This document shows, piece after piece, positions 10,526 to 20,100 of a stretch of DNA of 64,000 nt. Within the stretch, counting starts at the first letter, position 1; each line of letters begins with the position of its first letter. Below the pieces are notes generated by a model, which ran no database searches, was not told the DNA's origin, and saw only the letters and a program-made list of their open reading frames with translations. The stretch covers positions 186,001 through 250,000 of the forward strand of contig NZ_VYTY01000002.1 of assembly GCF_009821115.1 (NCBI RefSeq), given 5' to 3'. A program made the translations under genes and the position numbers. This DNA comes from Nitrincola alkalisediminis. GTDB lineage: Bacteria; Pseudomonadota; Gammaproteobacteria; Pseudomonadales; Balneatricaceae.

Positions 10526-11300
10526 ACTTCATGCACTACTCGCTTATGCTTGGAATACTCACCGAAAATCAACTCAAGAAACGGCTCTTCAACCAGGCAT
10601 TGCGGGTGTGACCGTCAGCTTAGCCAGTGCCAGCGATCTATTGGATGCCATGGAAGCCGCCTCTCAACAAACAACTTATGAAGAGACTCCTGATGACGCC
10701 TCAGATGAGCCGCATGAACCTCTTGATGAAGTACCTGAAGAAGTTGTCGATGAGACTATCGATGAAGCTGTAGAAGTACCCGTTGAAGCAGAGCCTGAGC
10801 CAAGACCTGCACCTAAACCAGTTCCTACAGAACAGCCTCAACCAGAACCTAAAAAAGTCGCACCCACTCCCTCAACAAAGGTTATGGATACGACTGCAGA
10901 TATTCAAGGTCAAAGTGAGCAAATTACCGATACACCCGCTGAACAGAGTTCAACTGCTGGTGCTAACACTCAAGGTCAAGAACAGATAGTTGATACAGGA
11001 GGAGACCCGGCAGCTGAGGTTAACTATTATGCACAACTGAGTCGTTACCTAGCCCAGCACAAACGTTATCCTATGGCAGCCCGAAGACAACGCCGTGAAG
11101 GTGTTGCTGAAGTGAAGTTCACCATAAACAGGCAGGGGCAGGTGCTCAATGCACGTATCGTAAGAAGCAGTGGACATGCGATGCTAGACCAAGAAGTGTT
11201 AGAGATGCTGACACGCGCTGCGCCCATGCCAAGCTTTCCACCATCGATCAACCAAAATCAATTGGTCATTACACTTCCGGTGAGTTTTGGCTTGCGCTAA
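10458..11300 (+). CDS. tonB: TonB-like energy transducer, N-terminus rebuilt at a deletion junction
   Basis: A 280-residue frame with a single transmembrane segment (STLVALLLHALLAYAW), an acidic then Pro/Glu-rich periplasmic linker (about residues 75-180), and a C-terminal TonB domain (YPMAARRQRREGVAEVKFTI, then LNARIVRSSGHAMLDQEVLE). TonB couples the inner-membrane proton-motive force to outer-membrane receptors. The first dozen residues (MFKQAFKSLHERSW) are the out-of-frame reading of the receptor fragment, so the native tonB start appears to be lost. The membrane anchor and C-terminal domain are intact, so the product could still work if translated from 10458. No exbB/exbD lies beside it. 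Confidence 0.8.
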   Translation: MFKQAFKSLHERSWIDSTLVALLLHALLAYAWNTHRKSTQETALQPGIAGVTVSLASASDLLDAMEAASQQTTYEETPDDASDEPHEPLDEVPEEVVDETIDEAVEVPVEAEPEPRPAPKPVPTEQPQPEPKKVAPTPSTKVMDTTADIQGQSEQITDTPAEQSSTAGANTQGQEQIVDTGGDPAAEVNYYAQLSRYLAQHKRYPMAARRQRREGVAEVKFTINRQGQVLNARIVRSSGHAMLDQEVLEMLTRAAPMPSFPPSINQNQLVITLPVSFGLR

Positions 11301-11636
11301 GCTAAAACTCACGTTTGACTTCAAAAAAGAAAGGGTTGCCCTATCGCCCCTCCCACTTTAGATATAACGCCTGCAAATTAAGAAAACAAACTGAATAAAG
11401 CATCCAGTTTTAGTTGACTAGTGCATCCACCTTTTTCTAATATTCTTCTCCGATCGAACGTAGGATAAGCTAAGTGGAATACTAGGCTAGCAGAATAGAC
11501 TACTGGCGAATACAAGTGAAAATCATGGACACGAGCCACAATTATCACCGATTCATTAATATAATTAAGAACAGAAACGCTTTGAGCATAAATTTTTATT
11601 TAATAATCAAAACTTTATGCATTCAGGTTAGATGTT
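11301..11636. other. Gene-free stretch between tonB and the split araC
   Basis: A/T-rich DNA of 336 bases with stops in all frames. I see no convincing hairpin terminator for tonB. The last 60 bases are very A/T-rich (TTTATTTAATAAT) and probably hold the promoter of the following AraC-family gene, but no hexamer pair stands out. Confidence 0.5.
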
Positions 11637-12465
11637 ATGCCAGCAAGAACTAAAGGTCAAAATATCCAGAGCACTCCCTTCCCTAGCCTAGTGTTTGGTA
11701 ACAGCCAGAGCTCTATCAATTCAGGGTTTTATGGAATGGTTGATCAGTTTTGCCATTTAACACCAGAGTGCGACTACGAAAGTAAACAAAAAAGTGGTTT
11801 CATGCACAAGGGAAATGTTTTTTCAATCAATGGCATCACAATTAATCAAAATTATTACAGTCATTTCTTAGCGACTTCCCCTGTTAAGCAACACAATATA
11901 CTCATTCCTCTGGCTGGACATCATTTTGGCATTTTCAATGACAAAAAAGTTCTGGCCACACAAAACCAGGGATTCTTTATACCCGAGAATAAACAATTCT
12001 TTTTTGAAACCGATTTAGAAACTATCGCCGGAAGCCTAATCATAAGCTATGACATTCATCGACTCAACAACACCATTGAGGTCATGACAGGATCAACTCA
12101 ATGCACCATCAATGAGTCCTCTGTTAAAGAGATACCTTTGGCCTACAAAACCGTCAGCTTTAAAAAACTCATGATGGCGCTGCTTTCTCAAATTGATAGT
12201 TTCAATGCAAATAAAGAACTTTTAGCACTGAGTGGTTTTGATGATCAATTTTATCGACTTCTAACACTACTACTCTGCAAAGAGCACTTTTTGAAAGAGG
12301 AGGTATGTGATAACTACGATAAAAAAAAATCAACCATTCGTAAATTTGAGCAGTTTATTGACGAGAACATTGAAAAGTCCCTCCACCTATCAGACTTAGA
12401 ATCACATCTTGGCGTTACTTCAAGAACACTTCAGTACCACTGCATACAACATCTTGGACTTATTA

Positions 12466-13557
12466 ACCCGGTGGCAATTTATATCTGATATAATGCGTGC
12501 ATGAATATAGACGCACGCAAGCTCAGCCCAGAGCAACAAGAACTTCTCAGGCAGAAGGCGATTCGCCTCCGCAAGAGAGGCAAAACTTTTCGTGAAATCG
12601 GCCAACTTCTCGACGTTCACCCCGATACTGTCGGGCGCTGGTACAAGCGCTACGAGACAGGCGGTGCCACCGCTATTGCTGTTCAAAAACGAGGCCCTAA
12701 AAACAAGCCACGCCGATTGACTGAACAACAGGAACAGCAGGTCATAGAAGCTGTGCGCGACCAGATGCCAGACCAGTACAAGCTTGGATTCGCTCTGTGG
12801 ACGCGTCGCGCGATTGCCCAGTTGATCAAGCAGCTCTGGGGCATCGACATACCTGTCCGCACAATGGGGGATTACCTCAAACGCTGGGGTTTCACACCAC
12901 AGAAACCGCTGAAGAAAGCATGGGAGCAAAACCCCTCCCGTGTCGATGCTTGGCTGAAGGAGGAGTATCCCCAGATCAAAGCGCGTGCAGAAGCGGAGAA
13001 TGCCCAAATTTTCTGGGGGGATGAGACGGGTATCAAGAACAACACCCAGCATGGCCGGAGCTATGCACCGGTGGGCCAAACTCCGGTTCAGCCACTGCCT
13101 GCCAAGCGGGTGTCGCTGAATATGATTTCGGCGATCACCAATCAAGGCACTGTGCGCTTCATGCTGTATGAGTCGACGATGACCGCCAAGGTGTTGAAGA
13201 AATTCCTGCGGGCCTTGATTGAGTCGACACCCGGTAAGGTTTTCCTGATCCTGGACAATCTGCGGGTACATCATGCGAAAGTGGTGAAACGCTGGCTCGA
13301 ACGTAAGGCGGTTAAGCGCTATCTCGAAGTGTTCTTTCTGCCGGCGTATTCGCCAGAGCTGAATCCGGATGAGTATCTGAACTGCGATTTGAAAGGCATG
13401 GTCCATAGTGGTCCAGCTCCCCGCACGGTGGATGAGTTGAAGAAGCACACACGCTCTTGCATGCTGACACTTCAACGGCGTCCTGAACGGGTGAAGAAAT
13501 ACTTTAATGCGGAGCATATTCGTTATGCAGCATAGTTGATGTAAATTGCCGCCGGGT
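12466..13557 (+). mobile_element. IS630-family insertion sequence
   Basis: The 1092-bp element has terminal inverted repeats of 20 bases (left ACCCGGTGGCAATTTATATC at 12466-12485; right, reversed, ACCCGGCGGCAATTTACATC at 13538-13557; 18 of 20 identical). It is flanked by a duplicated TA (12464-12465 and 13558-13559), the target duplication typical of the IS630/Tc1-mariner superfamily. It carries one transposase gene and interrupts an AraC-family gene in the same orientation. The near-perfect ends and intact frame suggest a fairly recent insertion. Confidence 0.93.
12501..13535 (+). CDS. IS630-family transposase
   Basis: A 344-residue transposase in a single frame. It has an N-terminal helix-turn-helix (FREIGQLLDVHPDTVGRWYK) followed by a DDE catalytic domain with D174 (FWGDETGIK), D252 (LILDNLRVHHAK) and E291 (SPELNPDEYLN). 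It cuts and pastes the surrounding element into TA sites. The gene fills the element almost from end to end, with the start 35 bases inside the left repeat. Nothing looks broken. Confidence 0.95.
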   Translation: MNIDARKLSPEQQELLRQKAIRLRKRGKTFREIGQLLDVHPDTVGRWYKRYETGGATAIAVQKRGPKNKPRRLTEQQEQQVIEAVRDQMPDQYKLGFALWTRRAIAQLIKQLWGIDIPVRTMGDYLKRWGFTPQKPLKKAWEQNPSRVDAWLKEEYPQIKARAEAENAQIFWGDETGIKNNTQHGRSYAPVGQTPVQPLPAKRVSLNMISAITNQGTVRFMLYESTMTAKVLKKFLRALIESTPGKVFLILDNLRVHHAKVVKRWLERKAVKRYLEVFFLPAYSPELNPDEYLNCDLKGMVHSGPAPRTVDELKKHTRSCMLTLQRRPERVKKYFNAEHIRYAA

Positions 13558-13991
13558 TAATAGCCCAAGAGAGTATATTCGTCTTAGAAAGCTCGAACAT
13601 GCCTATTATTTGATTACCCGATCATCTCAACTGAATATTACAGAACTAGCTCTAAAACTAGGATTTTCTAGCCCCTCTCAGTTTTCCAAGTTCTTTCGAA
13701 AGCAATATGGTGTACTACCATCGGAATTGAACAAGAAATAATTGGCGATCAACATTGAAATCGCCATATCCTTAGCTTTAAAATGCAAAATCCGAAAGAC
13801 TATAAAACCACACTCTATAACTTAGAGCGCTTTGATTTGACTTTATATTTAGCTTATACAAAAAATTGTAGGGAAATAAACTGCAAGTATATTGATGCAA
13901 GACACCCTTTTTCTTTAAACGAAATAAATGTATGATTAGATAGCTTATTGAGACGCTCCTCATTAATTGTAAAGCATCCTTGAATATTACG

Positions 13992-14433
13992 CTAACCGTC
14001 TACACCAGAGATATTAATATTGATCGGCATCAGTAAATTTTTACTTGCTATTTCTTTCGAAAATGCATCAGTATAAAACTCCATAGAATGCACTTCTACT
14101 AAGAAAAAATTCCCGTCCGCTTCCTATTCTGATCCACAAAGACATTTGTATCTTGCTCGAGTCTCATTAACATCACAGGCACAAAGCCTTTTGCAGAAAA
14201 CTCTTCAATAAACATGATGGTTTCACTTAAACAGTGCTTTTAGAAACTCAGGTGTCATCAGTCATCAGTCATCAGTCATCAGTCATCAGTCATCAGTCAT
14301 CAGTCATCAGTCATCAGTCATCAGTCATCAGTTTAATTAAATGAACTTTTGAAGCATAATCAAAGGATTCATTGGGTAACACGCAGTAGCTAGCATGGGT
14401 TGAGGTATTCAATGCTTGCAATTTAGTAAACAT
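13992..14433 (-). pseudogene. Decayed small gene interrupted by a 7-bp tandem repeat
   Basis: The minus strand opens with an ATG at 14433 (TGGGA 7 bases upstream) and reads MFTKLQALNTSTHASYCVLP, then HLIKLM, before entering the ACTGATG repeat, where it hits TGA. If the repeat is reduced to one copy the frame continues as HLIKLMTPEFLKALF. Further on, coding-like sequence appears in shifted frames: MFIEEFSAKGFVPVMLMRLE, then a second shift near 14120 and FFLVEVHSMEFYTDAFSK to a TAG at 13992-13994. I count the repeat and two single-base frameshifts as lesions. It is the last gene after tpsA-tpsB-araC on the same strand. I do not recognise the family. The rest of the 13742-14480 gap shows nothing else. 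Confidence 0.5.
14256..14332. repeat. Eleven tandem copies of CATCAGT
   Basis: Exactly 77 bases made of eleven perfect 7-bp units (CATCAGT on the plus strand, ACTGATG on the minus strand). Since 7 is not a multiple of 3, each copy shifts the reading frame, and the array contains TGA in every frame once three or more copies are present. It lies inside the decayed gene at 13992-14433. Perfect identity between units points to recent slippage. Confidence 0.97.
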
Positions 14434-14480
14434 ATCTATTCCCATAAAGATTAGAATTTATTAAAAGTGAACACTATCAC

Positions 14481-15482
14481 TCAATTTTTAATTACTTCGG
14501 AAGGAAGGACTCCAAATCGTTCTTTAAAATACCTCGAAAATTGGGATTGCGATGAAAAATGCAATTCTGCTGCCAACTCCGCTAGTTTTATTTGCTTTTT
14601 ATTTTTTTCAACTAAATCAAAAGCATAGCCCAAGCGTTTATTTCTAATATAGACCCTTGGAGAGCATTTATGAGCTTTCATACAGGCATACTGAAGTGTT
14701 CTAGCAGACACCCCTAGATGGATTTCTATCTCTGTTAAGGCCATGGGTAAATGAAGATTTACATCAACATATTGCTCAAATTTTTGCAACAAATGCATAC
14801 TCGAAGAAGCGGATATTGATAATTTATCGACGCACTCTTTGAGGAATACATCAGGTTGTAATGTAATTGCCAATAGTCGATAGATCTGATCATCAAATCC
14901 TGACGTTTTCAGTAATATTGGATCACCTCCAAATGCATCAATTTGTTGAATCAAATTCAAGAACATATAGCGCAGGTTAACGGCTCCATAATTTAAAGTG
15001 ATGGACTTTAATGCAGATGCTTTCACTGGCTGCTGTGCATCGCCACCCTGCATGGCACGACTGACTAGGTTTAATCGATCTAGGTTGAACGTAAGATGCA
15101 AGCTACTGGTCAACTGCTGAGCACTCGTTTCAAAACGTAAACTCATGCTTGCAGGAGATAAGAGTGCCGCATAGTTTGGAATACTGAGCTTTTCATCCTG
15201 GCAATATACACTGGAATGCCCTGCTAAAATTAAGGAAAGGCCTGGTTGCTGAAAACCTGCCGAGGCATAAAGATGGCTATTAATAGCGTGGTTAACAACT
15301 AAGTCATCAAGAATAAATACGTTCCCTTTATAGAGAAATGCATTTCGAACGTCAGAGTCGAAATCACCCTCGGGCAACACATGGCTGAACTGATCAGCCA
15401 GTGCTTGAAAGCTTCTTTCGATGGGTGCCACCCTATCTCCGAAGAGTAAAGGTGGCAGCGAGCTATCTGAATATTTATTCAT
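14481..15482 (-). CDS. AraC-family transcriptional regulator of the two-partner secretion operon
   Basis: A 333-residue regulator with an N-terminal cupin-like sensing part and a C-terminal AraC DNA-binding domain made of two helix-turn-helix units (LTEIEIHLGVSARTLQYACM and IKLAELAAELHFSSQSQFSR) ending RYFKERFGVLPSE. It is 15 bases downstream of tpsB on the same strand, so it is likely the third gene of the tpsA-tpsB operon and probably controls it. A pair of 18-bp direct repeats 22 bases apart upstream of tpsA fits AraC-type half-sites. Its paralogue at 11637-13741 is broken by an insertion, leaving this as the only intact copy here. Confidence 0.88.
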   Translation of the reverse strand: MNKYSDSSLPPLLFGDRVAPIERSFQALADQFSHVLPEGDFDSDVRNAFLYKGNVFILDDLVVNHAINSHLYASAGFQQPGLSLILAGHSSVYCQDEKLSIPNYAALLSPASMSLRFETSAQQLTSSLHLTFNLDRLNLVSRAMQGGDAQQPVKASALKSITLNYGAVNLRYMFLNLIQQIDAFGGDPILLKTSGFDDQIYRLLAITLQPDVFLKECVDKLSISASSSMHLLQKFEQYVDVNLHLPMALTEIEIHLGVSARTLQYACMKAHKCSPRVYIRNKRLGYAFDLVEKNKKQIKLAELAAELHFSSQSQFSRYFKERFGVLPSEVIKN

Positions 15483-15497
15483 GACATAACTACTTTA

Positions 15498-17165
15498 TCA
15501 AAACACCCATCCAGCTTGAATCAGGAAGCGTGCTCTATCCACAGGCTCACTGATCGGTTTAGACCCTTCTAAGCGATAAGCTAAATGCGCATTAACGACA
15601 AAGTTTTCATACTGACCACGCCAACCAAGGCCGACGTCTCCGATCTGACGACTGCCATCCGATATACTGATATTCTTAGCTTGAGATGCATAAGCTACAC
15701 TACCAAACACAGACCACTGATGACGAAGCATACCGAAACTAGGTAAAGGACGTCTTAATTCTGCTCTGAATAGGGCAGCGTTAGAACCTGAGAGTTCTGC
15801 ACTTGGGTACGCATAGACACCGCTCAAGCCTGAAACGCTCATCTGCTCACTACTGTCTATATTTTTTCCATTTAAAGCATATTGCCCAATCATGCTAGTA
15901 GTTAAACTAAACTGATGAGGTAATAAACTGATACGCGATAAATTTAGATTCAATTTACTGTACTCACCTTGTTCATGGCGAGTTACCACATCATCCCTGC
16001 CTCTGATCGCTAAGTCACCCGACGTGATACTGAGTCTCACTGTACTTAATCCATCAAATCCAAAGATGTTTCGCTCATCACGGACATTAATCCCTGCCGT
16101 CACGGCTTGTGTACGACGTGTATCTTGTATGTTCCCTAAATCCTTGTGGGAAAAATTTATTATACCTTCAATTGTTTGTGCTCGAATACGACGAATAGGG
16201 TAACTAAAACCAAGATCCCATCCTTTTGCAGTACCACCAGCATCTAGCGGTAAATTAATTACGTCATAATCCGTATAAGAGTATTGTAACTCTCCTCTAA
16301 GCCCATTAGGCATTAACAGAGCTGAGTAAGCTACTCGTCCGTTCAGAATAGCTTTCTCTTCCGTAACCAAACCACCAACAGTTAATCTATCTCCTCGGCT
16401 AGTTGGAGAGTTAATATCATAGTTAAAACCAACTCGTTGTTTTCCAGAGTATTTTGAACCGTAGTTATCAGCCAGTAGATAGCCATTATAACGTTCAGTA
16501 GCGTTTGTACCGACAGCAAAGTCGGAGGTGCCTACAGCCTCGCCTGGCATAACATCCGCACGAACTACTTGGACGCCCGGTGTATCATTGATAATAAGCA
16601 TCGCTCGTTCTAATGTATCTAGCGATACAATGTCATAATCTTTGACATCATCCAACATCGCTTGAACGATAGAGTCTTTCACCAACGACTCATTGGTTAA
16701 ATGGAACTGACCATAATTACCTTCCACCACACGGATGGTGATAATACCTTCAACCACCTCTTGCTGAGGAATATAAGCTCTAGCCACGAAATAGCCGTTG
16801 GCTCGATAATTACGCGTAATTAGCGTTGCTAAACCTTCTAATTGGCTCAGTGTAAGTTCTTGATTAACTTGACCATGAATCAAAGATAAACTGACATCTG
16901 AACTCATTTCACGCGAACCAACGATATTAAATCCTTTAACAAACACAGTTGGACCTGAAGGTAACACCTGCATGGGTGGCTCTATTTCAAGCCCTCCTAT
17001 CGCTGGCAGCGGAGCTTCGGATGGAGTGACCATCGGCGTCATGGGTTGAACCTGTTGCAAGATATCACCGACATCTGGAATCAACTGAGCCTGAACTTGA
17101 ATACTCAACACCAGTGAGATCGCCAACGCAAGTTTTGTGGCGGTTGTATTTAATTGTTTCATCAT
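15498..17165 (-). CDS. TpsB outer-membrane transporter (ShlB/FhaC/HecB family)
   Basis: The 555-residue product has a signal peptide (MMKQLNTTATKLALAISLVL, cleavage after VQA), a Pro-rich linker, POTRA domains (VFVKGFNIVGSREMSSD; GIITIRVVEGNYGQFHL) and a C-terminal 16-strand barrel ending in QAGWVF with the terminal Phe recognised by the BAM complex. TpsB proteins bind the TPS domain of their partner in the periplasm and thread it through the outer membrane without ATP. Its start is 8 bases after the tpsA stop, so the two are co-transcribed in the order exoprotein then transporter. It is intact and of normal length. Confidence 0.92.
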   Translation of the reverse strand: MMKQLNTTATKLALAISLVLSIQVQAQLIPDVGDILQQVQPMTPMVTPSEAPLPAIGGLEIEPPMQVLPSGPTVFVKGFNIVGSREMSSDVSLSLIHGQVNQELTLSQLEGLATLITRNYRANGYFVARAYIPQQEVVEGIITIRVVEGNYGQFHLTNESLVKDSIVQAMLDDVKDYDIVSLDTLERAMLIINDTPGVQVVRADVMPGEAVGTSDFAVGTNATERYNGYLLADNYGSKYSGKQRVGFNYDINSPTSRGDRLTVGGLVTEEKAILNGRVAYSALLMPNGLRGELQYSYTDYDVINLPLDAGGTAKGWDLGFSYPIRRIRAQTIEGIINFSHKDLGNIQDTRRTQAVTAGINVRDERNIFGFDGLSTVRLSITSGDLAIRGRDDVVTRHEQGEYSKLNLNLSRISLLPHQFSLTTSMIGQYALNGKNIDSSEQMSVSGLSGVYAYPSAELSGSNAALFRAELRRPLPSFGMLRHQWSVFGSVAYASQAKNISISDGSRQIGDVGLGWRGQYENFVVNAHLAYRLEGSKPISEPVDRARFLIQAGWVF

Positions 17166-17173
17166 CGTTTTCC

Positions 17174-20100
17174 TTAGTTATCTTTCACCACAAATAATTG
17201 CTGCTCAACACCATCAGGCAAGCGAACACCACCATTGACAATATCGACTAATGAGTCACGAGATACCGGAACACGAACATCCGTATCGGCCGTATTGTCA
17301 TCTTCATCGCTTGATCCTGTTTCATCCACACCAGCAAGTAACTCTCTAGCCTCAGAGAGGGTCACTGATTGTGATGGCTCATTACCGCTAGGAGCAGACA
17401 AAAGAATTAAAGGCCCTTCTGTTGAAAAACTTCCGGATACAATTGATGGATTCAAAACACTACTGAAGCCATTGCTTCTCAAAAGACCATTAGCACCTTG
17501 CAATGAATAATCACTGCTAGAAAAAAATGGAACTATATTTGAGAAAGTTTGTTGTTGAATATTATTAATAATACCCTCTGGTACCTCAGATCGTGGATCT
17601 CTAGGATCCACTGGATCCACTGGATCTACTGGATCTACTGGGTCCACAGGATCAACTGGATCGACCGGATCAACTGGGTCCACCGGATCAACTGGATCAA
17701 CTGGATCAACTGGATCAACTGGATCAACTGGATCAACTGGATCGACCGGATCAACTGGGTCCACCGGATCAACCGGATCAACCGGATCAACTGGGTCCAC
17801 CGGATCAACTGGATCGACTGGATCGACTGGATCCACTGGATCCACTGGATCGACTGGATCGACTGGATCAACTGGATCAACTGGATCAACTGGATCGACT
17901 GGATCTACTGGATCTACTGGATCTACTGGATCTACTGGATCTACTGGATCAACTGGATCGACTGGATCTACTGGATCTACTGGATCTACTGGATCAACTG
18001 GATCAACTGGATCAACTGGGTCCACCGGATCTACTGGATCTACTGGATCTACTGGATCTACTGGATCTACTGGATCTACTGGATCAACTGGATCAACTGG
18101 ATCAACTGGATCGACTGGATCTACTGGATCTACTGGATCTACTGGATCAACTGGGTCCACCGGATCTACTGGATCTACTGGATCTACTGGATCAACTGGA
18201 TCAACTGGATCAACTGGATCAACTGGATCTACTGGATCTACTGGATCTACTGGATCTACTGGATCAACTGGATCAACTGGATCGACTGGATCTACTGGAT
18301 CCACTGGATCAACTGGATCAACTGGATCAACTGGATCAACTGGATCGACTGGATCCACTGGATCAACTGGATCAACTGGATCAACTGGATCAACTGGATC
18401 AACTGGGTCCACAGGATCAACTGGATCAACTGGATCGACTGGATCAACTGGATCAACTGGATCTACTGGATCAACTGGATCAACTGGATCTACTGGATCT
18501 ACTGGATCTACTGGATCGACCGGATCAACTGGGTCCACCGGATCAACCGGATCAACCGGATCAACTGGATCGACTGGATCGACTGGATCGACTGGATCGA
18601 CTGGATCGACTGGATCTACTGGATCTACTGGATCTACTGGATCTACTGGATCTACTGGATCTACTGGATCTACTGGGTCCACCGGATCGACTGGATCAAC
18701 TGGATCAACTGGATCAACTGGATCTACTGGATCGACTGGATCTACTGGATCGACTGGATCAACCGGATCAACCGGATCAACTGGATCGACTGGATCGACT
18801 GGATCTACTGGATCTACTGGGTCCACAGGATCTACTGGATCTACTGGATCTACTGGATCTACTGGATCTACTGGATCTACTGGATCTACTGGATCGACCG
18901 GATCAACTGGGTCCACCGGATCAACCGGATCAACTGGGTCCACAGGATCGACTGGATCAACTGGATCGACTGGATCAACTGGGTCCACAGGATCTACTGG
19001 ATCTACTGGATCTACTGGATCTACTGGATCGACCGGATCAACTGGGTCCACCGGATCAACCGGATCAACTGGGTCCACCGGATCGACTGGATCTACTGGA
19101 TCGACTGGATCAACTGGGTCCACAGGATCAACTGGATCTACTGGATCTACTGGATCGACTGGATCAACTGGATCTACTGGATCTACTGGATCAACTGGAT
19201 CAACTGGATCAACTGGATCAACTGGATCTACTGGATCAACTGGATCAACTGGATCAACTGGATCAACTGGATCAACTGGATCAACCGGATCGACTGGATC
19301 GACTGGATCAACTGGATCAACTGGGTCCACAGGATCTACTGGATCTACTGGATCTACTGGATCTACTGGATCTACTGGATCTACTGGATCTACTGGATCT
19401 ATTGGATCAACTGGATCAACTGGATCTACTGGATCAACCGGATCAACCGGATCAACCGGATCAACCGGATCAACTGGATCTACTGGATCTACTGGATCTA
19501 CTGGATCGACTGGATCGACTGGATCGACTGGATCGACTGGATCGACTGGATCAACTGGATCGACCGGATCAACTGGATCAACTGGATCTACTGGATCAAC
19601 TGGATCTACTGGATCAACCGGATCAACTGGATCAACTGGATCAACTGGGTCCACAGGATCTACTGGATCTACTGGATCGACTGGATCTACTGGATCGACT
19701 GGATCGACTGGATCGACTGGATCTACTGGATCGACCGGATCAACTGGGTCAACTGGATCTACTGGATCTACTGGATCTACTGGATCGACCGGATCAACCG
19801 GATCAACTGGGTCCACAGGATCAACCGGATCAACCGGATCAACCGGATCAACTGGGTCAACTGGGTCTACCGGATCAACTGGATCAACTGGATCAACTGG
19901 ATCAACTGGGTCCACAGGATCTACTGGATCTACTGGATCTACTGGATCTACTGGATCTACTGGATCTACTGGATCTACTGGATCGACCGGATCAACTGGA
20001 TCAACTGGATCAACTGGATCGACTGGATCAACTGGATCGACTGGATCGACTGGATCGACTGGATCTACTGGATCGACCGGATCAACTGGGTCCACAGGAT

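Larger units (their letters stand above)
11637..13741 (+). pseudogene. AraC-family regulator split by an IS630 insertion
   Basis: The first part (11637-12465) encodes an N-terminal sensing domain and the first helix-turn-helix (LHLSDLESHLGVTSRTLQYH). After the insertion the same frame resumes at 13560 with SPREYIRLRKLEHAYYL and the second helix-turn-helix (LNITELALKLGFSSPSQFSK) to a TAA at 13739-13741. Removing the element and one copy of the TA target restores an open frame of 336 codons, close to the 333 of the intact paralogue at 14481-15482, with which it shares FPSL.FG, KGNVF, SGFDDQ.YRLL and RTLQY. The truncated product lacks the second DNA-binding helix pair and is probably inactive as a normal regulator. 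Confidence 0.93.

Noticed and set aside
14256-14332. Origin iterons or a protein-binding array
   Set aside because: Units of 7 bp without spacing, inside decayed coding sequence and with no rep gene or DnaA boxes nearby; slippage is simpler.
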